Shown in pieces: positions 1 to 6,660 of a DNA stretch of 6,660 bases; position 1 is the first letter of the stretch; each line of letters opens with the position of its first letter. Below the pieces are notes generated by a model that saw only the letters and a list, made by a program, of their open reading frames with translations, made no database searches and had not been told where the DNA came from. This DNA is from Desulfobacula sp. (GTDB taxonomy: Bacteria > Desulfobacterota > Desulfobacteria > Desulfobacterales > Desulfobacteraceae), in contig JAQICW010000322.1 of the NCBI GenBank assembly GCA_027858355.1, positions 1 to 6,660 on the forward strand, written 5' to 3'. A program made the position numbers and the translations under genes.

Positions 1-435
1 GGCAACCTGGATGCCAAACGGGACTGGGGCCATGCCAAGGACTATGTACAAATGCAATGGCTCATGCTCCAGCAGGACCATCCCGAGGATTTTGTAATTG
101 CCACGGGTGTTCAGCACTCGGTGCGGGAGTTTGTTGATATTTCCGCCGGAACACTGGGCATTGACATCACCTGGCAGGGCAAGGGCGTGGACGAAAAGGG
201 CATTGACACAAAGACCGGTAAGACCATTATTGTTGTAGATTCCAAGTACTTCCGCCCCACAGAGGTGGAGACCCTTCTGGGTAATCCAGCCAAGGCCAGA
301 GAGAAACTTGGCTGGACTCCCAAAATAACCTTTGCTGAACTGGTGTCGGAAATGGTCAAGCATGACCTTGATGACGCCAAACGCGACGACCTGTGCAAAA
401 ATCATGGGTTCAGCACCTTTGATTATAATGAATAA
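1..435 (+). CDS. gmd: GDP-mannose 4,6-dehydratase, C-terminal part (5' end outside window)
   Basis: The reading frame is open from the first base and ends at TAA 433-435, giving 144 residues. The enzyme removes water from GDP-D-mannose to give GDP-4-keto-6-deoxy-D-mannose in the cytoplasm, the first step towards GDP-L-fucose. The Gmd C-terminal signatures are visible: [14 protein letters not shown] at the very start, then [20 protein letters not shown], and [17 protein letters not shown] followed by KLGW. These belong to the substrate-binding half of the extended short-chain dehydrogenase fold. Family members are about 340-375 residues, so roughly the first 200-230, including the Rossmann glycine motif and the catalytic Tyr-Lys, lie upstream of the window. 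It is followed after 12 bases by fcl, the next enzyme of the pathway, which supports the call. An internal ATG at base 52 is not the true start because conserved sequence continues upstream of it. Confidence 0.96.
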   Translation, partial: GNLDAKRDWGHAKDYVQMQWLMLQQDHPEDFVIATGVQHSVREFVDISAGTLGIDITWQGKGVDEKGIDTKTGKTIIVVDSKYFRPTEVETLLGNPAKAREKLGWTPKITFAELVSEMVKHDLDDAKRDDLCKNHGFSTFDYNE

Positions 436-447
436 AGGAGCGGGTTC

Positions 448-1428
448 ATGAACTTGAATCCAAAGATTTATATTGCAGGTCATTGCGGTATGGTCGGTTC
501 GGCTATCTGGCGCTCACTTGAATCCAAAGGCTACACAAATCTCATGGGCAGAACCCATGCCCAGCTTGATCTGATACGACAACAAGAGGTGGAAGATTTG
601 TTTGCTGCAGAAAAACCCGAGTATGTGGTTCTGGCTTCGGCCAAAGTCGGCGGAATCGGGGCCAACAGCAACTTCAGGGCCCAGTTTATCTATGAAAATC
701 TCATGGTTCAAACCAATGTTATTCATGCTGCATACACCCATGGTGTTAAAAAGCTTTTGTTTCTCGGCTCAAGCTGCATTTATCCCAAACTTGCACTCCA
801 GCCCATGGCCGAAGAGGCGTTGCTGACAATGCCCCTGGAGCCCACCAACGAACCCTATGCCATTGCAAAGATTGCCGGTATCCGCATGTGTGATGCCTAT
901 AATCGCCAGTATGGCACCAATTTTATTTCCGCCATGCCCACAAACCTCTACGGGCCGGGGGATAAATACCATCCGGAAAATTCCCATGTTCTGCCGGCCC
1001 TTATCCGGCGGATGCACGAAGCAAAAATCAGCAACGCAGATTCGGTCACAATCTGGGGAAGCGGAAAACCCCTTCGGGAATTTTTATATTCCAAGGATCT
1101 TGCCCAGGCCTGTGTATTTTTGCTTGAAAATGTCGATTATAAAGACATTGCCTTTGAGGATGCAAGCGGTACTGTTCAATCCCATATCAATATCGGATCA
1201 GGCAAGGAAATAAGCATAAGGCAATTGGCTGAACTGGTCCGGGATGTTGTCGGCTTTAAAAATAAGCTGGTATTTGATGCTTCCAAGCCCGACGGAACCC
1301 CAAGAAAACTCATGGATTCCACCCGTATGAGGAAACTTGGTTGGGAACCGAAAATCGAGCTCGAAAAAGGAATTGAACTGGCCTATAAGGATTTTTCTCG
1401 CTCGAACCGACATGCTGGAACTACATAA
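448..1428 (+). CDS. fcl: GDP-L-fucose synthase (GDP-4-keto-6-deoxymannose epimerase/reductase)
   Basis: This 326-residue protein (also called WcaG) converts GDP-4-keto-6-deoxymannose to GDP-L-fucose by 3,5-epimerisation and NADPH-dependent reduction. Visible features are the nucleotide-binding motif GHCGMVG at residues 11-17, ASAKVGGI near 63-70, the catalytic serine region GSSCIYPK at 107-114, the Tyr137/Lys141 pair in PYAIAK, and PTNLYGPGD near 164-172. His180 and Arg187/188 correspond to the substrate and epimerase residues of the E. coli enzyme, with Cys110 at the equivalent of its Cys109. Length is normal (about 310-325), with a slightly long, unmatched tail (roughly the last 10 residues). 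The start at 448 is supported by AAGGAG at 435-440, seven bases before the ATG. The gene is intact and probably cotranscribed with gmd, which supplies its substrate. A 65-base gap then separates it from rfbA. Confidence 0.96.
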   Translation: MNLNPKIYIAGHCGMVGSAIWRSLESKGYTNLMGRTHAQLDLIRQQEVEDLFAAEKPEYVVLASAKVGGIGANSNFRAQFIYENLMVQTNVIHAAYTHGVKKLLFLGSSCIYPKLALQPMAEEALLTMPLEPTNEPYAIAKIAGIRMCDAYNRQYGTNFISAMPTNLYGPGDKYHPENSHVLPALIRRMHEAKISNADSVTIWGSGKPLREFLYSKDLAQACVFLLENVDYKDIAFEDASGTVQSHINIGSGKEISIRQLAELVRDVVGFKNKLVFDASKPDGTPRKLMDSTRMRKLGWEPKIELEKGIELAYKDFSRSNRHAGTT

Positions 1429-1493
1429 AAAGACGGTATGGCAGACACTGTTTTTGAAAGTACACAAACCTCTTTGGAAAGGGCAAATTAATC
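1429..1493 (+). other. fcl-rfbA intergenic spacer, the largest gap in the window
   Basis: These 65 bases separate the GDP-fucose genes from the dTDP-rhamnose genes. I see no clear hairpin terminator or -35/-10 promoter pair. GGAAAGGG at 1476-1483 is the likely ribosome binding site of rfbA. A 17-codon frame (ATG 1438 to TAA 1489-1491) ends two bases before the rfbA start, but it lacks a good ribosome binding site and resembles nothing I recognise. Read-through transcription from fcl is the simplest view. Confidence 0.5.
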
Positions 1494-2374
1494 ATGCGTA
1501 AAGGAATCATATTGGCCGGCGGATCAGGAACACGACTTTACCCCCTGACATATTCGGTCAGCAAGCAGCTCATGCCAGTATATGATAAGCCCATGATCTA
1601 TTATCCTCTGTCCACACTGATGCTTTCCGGTATCACGCAGATACTGATCATCACAACCCCCATGACCTCGATAATTTCAGGCATCTCTTAGGAGATGGTT
1701 CTCAATGGGGTATAACTCTTGAATATGCTACCCAGCCATCTTCTGACGGTCTTGCCCAGGCATTTATCATCGGAGAAAATTTCATTCAAAATGATTCGGT
1801 CACACTGGTTCTGGGGGATAATATCTTTTACGGAGAAGGTTTGTCAGAAAGGCTTCAGGTAATAGCAAAAAAAGATAAAGGGGCAACTATATTCGGATAC
1901 TACGTCAGAGATCCCCATCGCTATGGTGTTGTCGGTTTTGACACCAGCGGCTGCATCACAAGCCTGGAAGAAAAGTCCAAAAATCCAAAATCAAACTATG
2001 CCGTTACCGGGCTCTATTTTTATGATAATGAGGTGATCAGGATTGCAAAACAAATAAAACCCTCTGCCCGAGGAGAACTTGAAATAACCGATGTGAATGC
2101 CACCTATCTGTCCCAGGGAAATCTGACTATAGAACTGTTCAGCCGGGGAACTGCATGGCTGGACACTGGAACCCATGAATCCTTCCTGGACGCAGCCACC
2201 TTTATCAAAGTGGTTGAAGACCGCCAGGGACTGAAAATTGCCTGCCCTGAAGAAATTGCCTTCAGGATGAAACACATCAATGCAGAACAGCTGGAAAAAA
2301 TTGCACAACCCATGAAAAAAAACGGATATGGCCAATATTTATTATACCTCTTAAAAAACAGAACAAACAGATGA
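1494..2374 (+). pseudogene. rfbA: Glucose-1-phosphate thymidylyltransferase, interrupted by a one-base deletion
   Basis: RmlA joins dTTP and glucose-1-phosphate to make dTDP-glucose, the first step of dTDP-rhamnose synthesis. The frame from ATG 1494 carries [35 protein letters not shown] and ILIITTP, then loses homology and stops at TAG 1689-1691. The expected continuation [17 protein letters not shown] appears in the -1 frame from base 1661 and runs without a stop to TGA 2372-2374. It includes [30 protein letters not shown] and [10 protein letters not shown]. Restoring one base in the C run 1657-1661 gives 293 residues, the normal family length. One further oddity is EEKS where the family nearly always has EEKP (codon 1976-1978). 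A GGAAAGGG stretch at 1476-1483 may act as ribosome binding site. The gene overlaps rfbC by ATGA at 2371-2374. Identity is certain; whether the lesion is real or a sequencing error cannot be told here. Confidence 0.93.
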
Positions 2375-2919
2375 AATATACCCGCCTTTCTATTCCGGAT
2401 GTATTTATAATCGAACCCCAGGTCTTTGGGGACCACCGGGGATTTTTCATGGAAACCTTCCGGGAGGATGCATTTAATACAAATGTCATCCACACCCGCT
2501 TTGTCCAGGAAAATCACAGCAGATCCAGCCAGGGCGCTTTAAGGGGGCTGCATTATCAGATCAGACACCCCCAGGGAAAGCTTGTCCGTGTGGTTTCAGG
2601 TGAGGTCTTTGACGTGGTCATTGATATCAGGAAATCATCCCCCTTTTTCGGAAAATGAATCGGTACAACCTTGTCCGCTGAAAACAAAAGAATGCTGTGG
2701 GTTCCGCCCGGATTTGCCCATGGATTTTATGTAATAAGCAGTGAAGCCGAGTTTACATACAAGTGCACAGATTACTATGCCCCCGAATACGAATGAAGTA
2801 TTCTCTGGAATGATCCCTCCATTAATATTGACTGGCCCACTATCCCGGGAACATCCCCTACACTATCACAAAAAGACGAAGACGGAATGACGCTTAAAGA
2901 TGCAGAGGTGTTTAAATGA
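2371..2919 (+). pseudogene. rfbC: dTDP-4-dehydrorhamnose 3,5-epimerase with two in-frame TGA codons
   Basis: RmlC epimerises dTDP-4-keto-6-deoxyglucose at C3 and C5 to dTDP-4-keto-L-rhamnose; it is a cupin-fold dimer. One continuous frame from ATG 2371 to TGA 2917-2919 matches the whole family (182 residues if both stops are read through, the normal length) but is broken by TGA at 2656-2658 and 2794-2796. The first falls in [18 protein letters not shown], where the family has Trp. The second falls in APEYE-stop-SILWNDP, where relatives have Gly or Arg. Catalytic features are otherwise kept: LRGLHYQ with the active-site His, [30 protein letters not shown], and the Tyr of FTYKCTDYY. The product of the first part (95 residues) would lack PPGFAHGF and the active-site Tyr, so it is very probably inactive. 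It overlaps rfbA and rfbD by ATGA on both sides, typical of translational coupling. Confidence 0.93.
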
Positions 2920-3777
2920 AGATCCTTCTATTAGGCTCAAACGGCCAGCTTGGATGGGAGTTGCAACGCACTTGCCCCACTAACATCATCCTCACCACCT
3001 GCGACTACCCAAAAGTAGACTTCTGCAGCACTCAAAGCATAGCACAATGCATCAAGGCCACCCAACCCGACTGCATCATCAATACCGCCGCATACACAGC
3101 CGTCGATAAAGCGGAGCAGGAAAAAGACCTGGCATTTAGAATAAATCACCAGGCAGTTATTGAGATTGCAAACCTGTGCAAACAAAACAACATAACCCTT
3201 GTCCATATCTCCACAGACTTTATCTTTGACGGACAAAACCATAAGCCATATCAACCCCAGGATGCTCCAAACCCAAAATCAGTTTATGGCCAATCAAAAC
3301 TTCAAGGGGAAACAGGCTGTCCACACAATCTTAAACAAAAAAGCCTTAATCATTAGAACAGCCTGGCTCTATTCATCCCATGGACAAAATTTTGTAAAAA
3401 CCATGCTCACCTTAATGAAACAAAAAAAAGAATTAACCGTCATAGACGAGCAGGTCGGCACCCCAACCTGGGCCTTTGGACTGGCCCGGTCCATTTGGAC
3501 AGCACTTGAAAAAAAGATAACAGGAACCTTTCACTGGACAGATGCCAGCATAGCCTCCTGGTACGATTTTGCCATAGCTATTCAGGAAGAAGCAAAAACG
3601 CTCGGACTGCTAAATAACTCTATACCCATTTACCCGGTCCCCGCAAGTGCCTTCCCAACCCCGGCAAAAAGGCCTATGTACAGTGTCCTTGATAAAACGT
3701 CCTTCTGGCATGCCCTTGAAACCAAACCCATACACTGGCACACTCAACTTCGATCCATGTTAATGGAGCTTAATTAA
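2916..3777 (+). pseudogene. rfbD: dTDP-4-dehydrorhamnose reductase, interrupted by a one-base insertion
   Basis: RmlD reduces dTDP-4-keto-L-rhamnose to dTDP-L-rhamnose, the last step of the pathway. From ATG 2916 (AGAGGTG at 2904-2910 just upstream) the frame shows the nucleotide-binding motif GSNGQLG (residues 8-14), NTAAYTAVDKAE, HISTDFIFDG (Ser99-Thr100-Asp101) and the catalytic pair Tyr124/Lys128 in YGQSKLQGE. It then leaves the family sequence and ends at TAG 3354-3356. The rest continues in the +1 frame from about base 3313: QAVHTILNKKALIIRTAWLYS, then FVKTMLTLM, TVIDEQVGTPTW, GTFHWTD and RPMYSVLD, ending at TAA 3775-3777. Removing one base in GGGGAAA (3306-3312) restores 286 residues, normal for RmlD. 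The N-terminal fragment keeps the cofactor site and catalytic triad but lacks the substrate-binding C-terminal part. The stop shares one base with the next gene's ATG. Confidence 0.92.
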
Positions 3778-5159
3778 TGAAAATTAAAGATTTACATGAT
3801 TTGATCTCTCTTGGTGAAGGATTCACACTTGAATTCAAGGAATCAGGTGCTTCCAAGATTGGACGAGAATTATGTGCCTTTGCCAATGCAACAGGCGGTA
3901 CAATTTTAATTGGGGTTACGGACAGCAGTGAAATTGTCGGGATTAAGGATCACAACAAATTTAAATCAGTTGTACAATCAGTCGCCCGTTCTATAGATCC
4001 CCCCCTGATCATTGATATTACAAGCCGCCATGAAGTACTAATTGTTTGTGTCCCTGAACAAAATGCAAAACCATATTCGTATGCAGGCAAATTCTACCTG
4101 CGTGAAGGAGCCTCTTCACAACAACTTGGACGGGATGAGATTCGAAAATTCTTCTTTCAGGAAGGCCTGATTCATTTTGATGAAATGGCGTGTGATCGGT
4201 TTGACATGGAGACCGATTTAATCCGGAACTCTTTCCATATTTTTGCTCAAAGAGCTAAAATACCTCCCGACCTGACCCCTCTCCATGCTCTTGGAAATCT
4301 GCATTTAGTCCGCAATAACAAAATGACCAATGCCGGTGCATGGCTATTGACAGAAAACATTGGCAACATTAGCAGCAGCGCCCATGTCACATGTGCCCTT
4401 TTCCAGGGAACTACAAAAGTTCAGATTCTTGACCGCAAGGATTTTTGTCGAGATATTTATTCAAATTTCCAGGATGTCATCTCTTACTTACAGGCCAAAT
4501 TGAATACAAAGCTACTCATTACAGGAACAGGACGGGACGAAAGGCTCGAACTACCGGTTAATGCACTCCGGGAGGCTTTGGTCAATGCTCTGGCCCACAG
4601 AGATTATCGCTCAACGGCAAATGTTCAAATACATATCTTTCAGGATCGAATAGAAATCATAAGTCCTGGCAGCCTGCCTGCAGGCATGACAACAAAAGAT
4701 CTGGGGTCAAAAAGTATACCCAGAAATCCTTTATTATTCAGCCTGTTGTACAGAATGAATTTAGTCGAACAAATTGGCAGTGGTATAAATCGAATCATGC
4801 ATTTATGCGATGAGTATGGTGTAAAAAGGCCAAATGTTAATGTTGATGACAACTGGGTTACCCTTATTTTTACGAGACCACAAGTTACCGAGCAAGTTAC
4901 CGAGCAAGTTACCGAGCAAGTTACCACTGAAATAAAAAAAATAATAGAAGCGTGTTCCAAAGAAATGACCAGAAATGAATTACAGACGAAACTGGGTCTT
5001 AAACACCGGGTCAATTTTACCGATAATTACCTGAAACCAGCTTTAAAGTCAGGCTTCATAGAAATGACCATACCCGAAAAACCACGAAGCAGTAAACAAA
5101 AATATCGACTGACTGTAAAAGGCAAATTAATAATCAAGAATCTAAAAAAGAGCATATAA
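3777..5159 (+). CDS. AlbA_2 (Schlafen-like) domain protein with GHKL-type ATP-binding region and C-terminal winged-helix-like region
   Basis: This intact 460-residue protein is of the kind usually annotated as an ATP-binding protein, putative transcriptional regulator or RecG-like helicase-related protein. The N-terminal AlbA_2 domain (about residues 10-125) shows LEFKE at 18-22, AFANATGGTILIGVTD at 34-49 and FYLREGA at 106-112. The middle to C-terminal region carries REALVNALAHRDY (265-277), IEIISPGSLPAG (292-303), RNPLL (316-320) and EQIGSGINRI (331-340), the hallmarks of a GHKL-like ATPase module. A QVTE repeat linker (369-382) leads to a probable winged-helix region (about 385-450). AlbA_2 domains bind nucleic acid in some relatives, so a regulatory or DNA-binding role is an inference, and the function is unknown. 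The ATG at 3777 has GGAG at 3765-3768. It overlaps the stop of rfbD and, at its own end, the start of rfbB, each by one base (TAATG), so it is translated within the sugar operon though unrelated to sugar synthesis. Confidence 0.88.
   Translation: MKIKDLHDLISLGEGFTLEFKESGASKIGRELCAFANATGGTILIGVTDSSEIVGIKDHNKFKSVVQSVARSIDPPLIIDITSRHEVLIVCVPEQNAKPYSYAGKFYLREGASSQQLGRDEIRKFFFQEGLIHFDEMACDRFDMETDLIRNSFHIFAQRAKIPPDLTPLHALGNLHLVRNNKMTNAGAWLLTENIGNISSSAHVTCALFQGTTKVQILDRKDFCRDIYSNFQDVISYLQAKLNTKLLITGTGRDERLELPVNALREALVNALAHRDYRSTANVQIHIFQDRIEIISPGSLPAGMTTKDLGSKSIPRNPLLFSLLYRMNLVEQIGSGINRIMHLCDEYGVKRPNVNVDDNWVTLIFTRPQVTEQVTEQVTEQVTTEIKKIIEACSKEMTRNELQTKLGLKHRVNFTDNYLKPALKSGFIEMTIPEKPRSSKQKYRLTVKGKLIIKNLKKSI
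4881..4925 (+). repeat. 12-base in-frame tandem repeat coding for QVTE
   Basis: The unit CAAGTTACCGAG occurs three times in a row without a mismatch (4881-4892, 4893-4904, 4905-4916), followed by a nine-base partial copy (4917-4925). The unit is a multiple of three and stays in frame, coding for (QVTE)3QVT at residues 369-383 of the AlbA_2-domain protein, between the ATPase module and the C-terminal winged-helix-like region. Such VTEQ-type linkers are common in this protein class and probably vary in copy number by replication slippage without breaking the gene. Confidence 0.95.
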
Positions 5160-6232
5160 TGAAAAGTCTTCTTGTCACAGGCGGTGCCGGATTCATCGGC
5201 ACAAATTTTGTCTACTACTGGCTGAATAATCACCCCGAAGATAATATAGTTGTTTTAGATGCATTAACCTATGCAGGCAACAAAGCAAACCTGACAAAAG
5301 CCGAAAAAAAACCAAACTTTAAATTTGTCCACGGCAATATCCTTGACCAGAATCTTGTTGAGTCACTGATGACAACCAACAAAATAGATATCATTGTTCA
5401 TTTTGCCGCAGAATCCCACGTAGACAGATCCATCCATGGCCCAGACGAATTCATCAATACCAATATAGTGGGAACCCACACACTGCTTAAAGCGGCCAAA
5501 AAAGTCTGGCTGGATGAAAATCATAGGCCCCATCGTTTCCACCACATCTCAACAGACGAAGTATATGGTTCCTTAAAGCCGCATGTTCCAGCTTTTACCG
5601 AGACAACACCCTATGCACCCAATTCACCCTATGCAGCCAGCAAAGCATCATCAGACCATCTGGTCCGGGCCTATCATGAAACTTACGGGTTACAGGTCAC
5701 CATCAGCAACTGCTCCAATAACTACGGGCCATACCAGTTCCCTGAAAAATTGATTCCTTTAATAATAACCAATATCCTCAATGGAAAAGCCTTACCCGTC
5801 TATGGTGATGGTAAACAGATCCGGGACTGGCTTTATGTGGATGACCACAACCTGGGGGTTGATCTGATTCTTTTAAAGGGTAAAGCCGGAGAAACCTATA
5901 ACATAGGCGGCAACAACGAATGGACCAATATCGACATTGTCAAAACTATATGCAATCTAATCCATGAAAGATATCCAAACTGTACATCAGCCCAAGGCAA
6001 TCATCCTGAAACCCTGATCACCCATGTTAAGGACAGATTAGGCCATGACCGCCGCTATGCCATTAATGCTGAAAAGATTACTTCTGAGCTTGGTTATTCA
6101 CCCACAGAGTCTTTTGAAACCGGTATCAGAAAAACCATGCAATGGTTCCTGGACAATGACGACTGGTGGCGACGAATCATGGATGGATCATACAACAACT
6201 GGATAGCTACCAATTACGATGATCTGAAATAA
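5159..6232 (+). CDS. rfbB: dTDP-glucose 4,6-dehydratase
   Basis: RmlB converts dTDP-glucose to dTDP-4-keto-6-deoxyglucose using tightly bound NAD+, the second step to dTDP-rhamnose and a branch point to other deoxysugars. The 357-residue frame is complete and of normal length (about 340-360). Visible are TGGAGFIG at residues 7-14, HFAAESHVDRSI at 81-92, the catalytic STDEVYG at 131-137 (Thr132, Asp133, Glu134), Tyr158/Lys162 in SPYAASK, NNYGPYQFPEKLIP at 187-200, and YGDGKQIRDWLYVDDH further on. AAAGAG at 5147-5152 lies six bases before ATG 5159, which shares one base with the preceding TAA. It is the only one of the four dTDP-rhamnose genes here without a lesion, and it sits apart from rfbA-C-D behind the AlbA_2 gene. 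It needs dTDP-glucose from an RmlA, which this locus as read cannot supply. Confidence 0.97.
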   Translation: MKSLLVTGGAGFIGTNFVYYWLNNHPEDNIVVLDALTYAGNKANLTKAEKKPNFKFVHGNILDQNLVESLMTTNKIDIIVHFAAESHVDRSIHGPDEFINTNIVGTHTLLKAAKKVWLDENHRPHRFHHISTDEVYGSLKPHVPAFTETTPYAPNSPYAASKASSDHLVRAYHETYGLQVTISNCSNNYGPYQFPEKLIPLIITNILNGKALPVYGDGKQIRDWLYVDDHNLGVDLILLKGKAGETYNIGGNNEWTNIDIVKTICNLIHERYPNCTSAQGNHPETLITHVKDRLGHDRRYAINAEKITSELGYSPTESFETGIRKTMQWFLDNDDWWRRIMDGSYNNWIATNYDDLK

Positions 6233-6660
6233 ATGCCTTCTACAAAAAATAAGCAAGTATAGAAAGAGCAGTTGATTCTGCTGAAAATAGCACATTGGCG
6301 GGGTCCCTTTTATCTCAAAAGTGAAGGCCCTGAGCAAGGTATCTATATCAGGTTAGGCTCAACGAACAGGAAAGCTGGACCCGAAATTATAGCAGAAATG
6401 AATCGCCTGATTCTCAGTGTTTCATTTGATCAAATGCCCTGTGGTGAAACCGATGAAAATAATCTGGAACTAAAACAAGTTCAATCTGTATTTCAACCAG
6501 TTAATAAAGCCATTGACCAAGAAAAACTTGAAACCCTTGGTCTTATTGTTTCATATGCTGGGAGAAAAGTGCTTTCCAATGGGGGAGTCATACTTTTTGC
6601 CCAGGAAAAATACCGAAATCAATATTTCCCTGATGCCCGTGTCAGTTGTGCAAGATTCAG
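6233..6660 (+). pseudogene. 5'-truncated remnant of a second AlbA_2/ATP-binding-class protein (3' end outside window)
   Basis: Directly after the rfbB stop, an ATG at 6233 opens a nine-codon stub (MPSTKNKQV) that ends at TAG 6260-6262. The same frame is then open to the window edge and reads KIAHWRGPFYLKSEG, GIYIRLGSTNRKAGPEIIAEMNRL, SFDQMPC, KLETLGLIVSYAGRK, GGVILF and YFPDARVSCARF. This is the region that follows the AlbA_2 core in ATP-binding (RecG-like/Schlafen-related) proteins, with the RLGSTNR motif and the Phe-Pro-Asp-Ala stretch. The expected first 80-90 residues (LEFK and AFANtGG motifs) are absent, because rfbB occupies that place. A TTG at 6272 could in principle start a product, but it would lack most of the AlbA_2 domain. 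It belongs to a different subtype from the intact copy at 3777-5159 (GPFYL/RLGSTNR instead of KFYLREGA), so it is not a simple duplicate. The gene is best read as a decayed remnant at a recombination junction. Confidence 0.75.

Noticed and set aside
1438..1491. 17-codon frame between fcl and rfbA as a leader peptide or small gene
   Set aside because: It has no good ribosome binding site, no recognisable sequence and no regulatory hairpin nearby; frames of this size occur by chance.
1656..1663. Programmed -1 ribosomal frameshift in rfbA
   Set aside because: CCC can re-pair after a -1 slip, but the preceding ACC codon cannot, so there is no proper two-codon slippery heptamer, and RmlA is not known to be frameshifted. 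The simultaneous damage in rfbC and rfbD makes mutation or error more likely.
2656..2796. Selenocysteine or a reassigned TGA codon in rfbC
   Set aside because: The two TGA sites stand at Trp and at Gly/Arg positions, not Cys, and no single reassignment explains both. TGG is used for Trp throughout, and TGA serves as the natural stop of rfbA and rfbC at ATGA overlaps.
2937..3254. Open frames on the minus strand (for example inside rfbD, fcl, rfbA and the AlbA_2 gene)
   Set aside because: They lie wholly or mostly opposite conserved coding sequence, have low-complexity or Cys/Phe-rich translations without family motifs, and have no independent support.
3199..3777. A separate gene starting at ATG 3199
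   Set aside because: The ATG lies out of frame inside the conserved HISTDFIFDG region of rfbD; only the part from about 3313 is homologous to RmlD, so it is the frameshifted 3' half of rfbD.
4675..4686. Perfect 12-base palindrome TGCCTGCAGGCA
   Set aside because: It lies inside the conserved SLPAG coding motif of the AlbA_2-domain protein, is isolated, has no loop or T run, and is explained by coding sequence.

Overview
The window is a stretch of a surface-polysaccharide (O-antigen, capsule or exopolysaccharide) nucleotide-sugar locus, read entirely on the + strand. Moderate GC and the style of the proteins suggest a Gram-negative bacterium, perhaps a sulfate-reducing deltaproteobacterium (Desulfobacterales-like). 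That is an impression from protein similarity, not a proven placement. There is no tRNA, rRNA, CRISPR array, insertion sequence or convincing terminator. No gap between genes exceeds 65 bases.

Layout. (1) 1-1428: the C-terminal part of GDP-mannose 4,6-dehydratase (gmd, cut by the window edge), then an intact GDP-L-fucose synthase (fcl). Together they make GDP-L-fucose from GDP-mannose. (2) 1494-3777: the dTDP-L-rhamnose genes rfbA-rfbC-rfbD in tightly overlapping order, and every one is broken. rfbA lacks one base near 1657-1661, rfbC has two in-frame TGA codons (2656 and 2794), and rfbD has one extra base near 3306-3312. When the lesions are ignored, each gene has its normal family length and catalytic motifs, so these are either very young pseudogenes or places of poor sequence. 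(3) 3777-5159: an intact 460-residue protein with an AlbA_2 (Schlafen-like) N-terminal domain, a GHKL-type ATP-binding region and a C-terminal winged-helix-like region, inserted between rfbD and rfbB with one-base stop/start overlaps on both sides. (4) 5159-6232: an intact rfbB (dTDP-glucose 4,6-dehydratase). (5) 6233-6660: directly after rfbB, the 5'-truncated remains of a second protein of the AlbA_2/ATP-binding class, without its N-terminal domain and with an in-frame TAG, running off the window.

How the genes fit together. gmd and fcl would supply GDP-fucose. rfbA (RmlA), rfbB (RmlB), rfbC (RmlC) and rfbD (RmlD) would convert glucose-1-phosphate to dTDP-L-rhamnose, but as read only rfbB is open. 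The cell would therefore need other rfbA/C/D copies, would not make rhamnose through this locus, or the sequence contains errors. The points most worth a second look are the clustering of four disabling lesions in 1.66 kb between intact neighbours, and the two AlbA_2-class genes that flank rfbB, one whole and one truncated.
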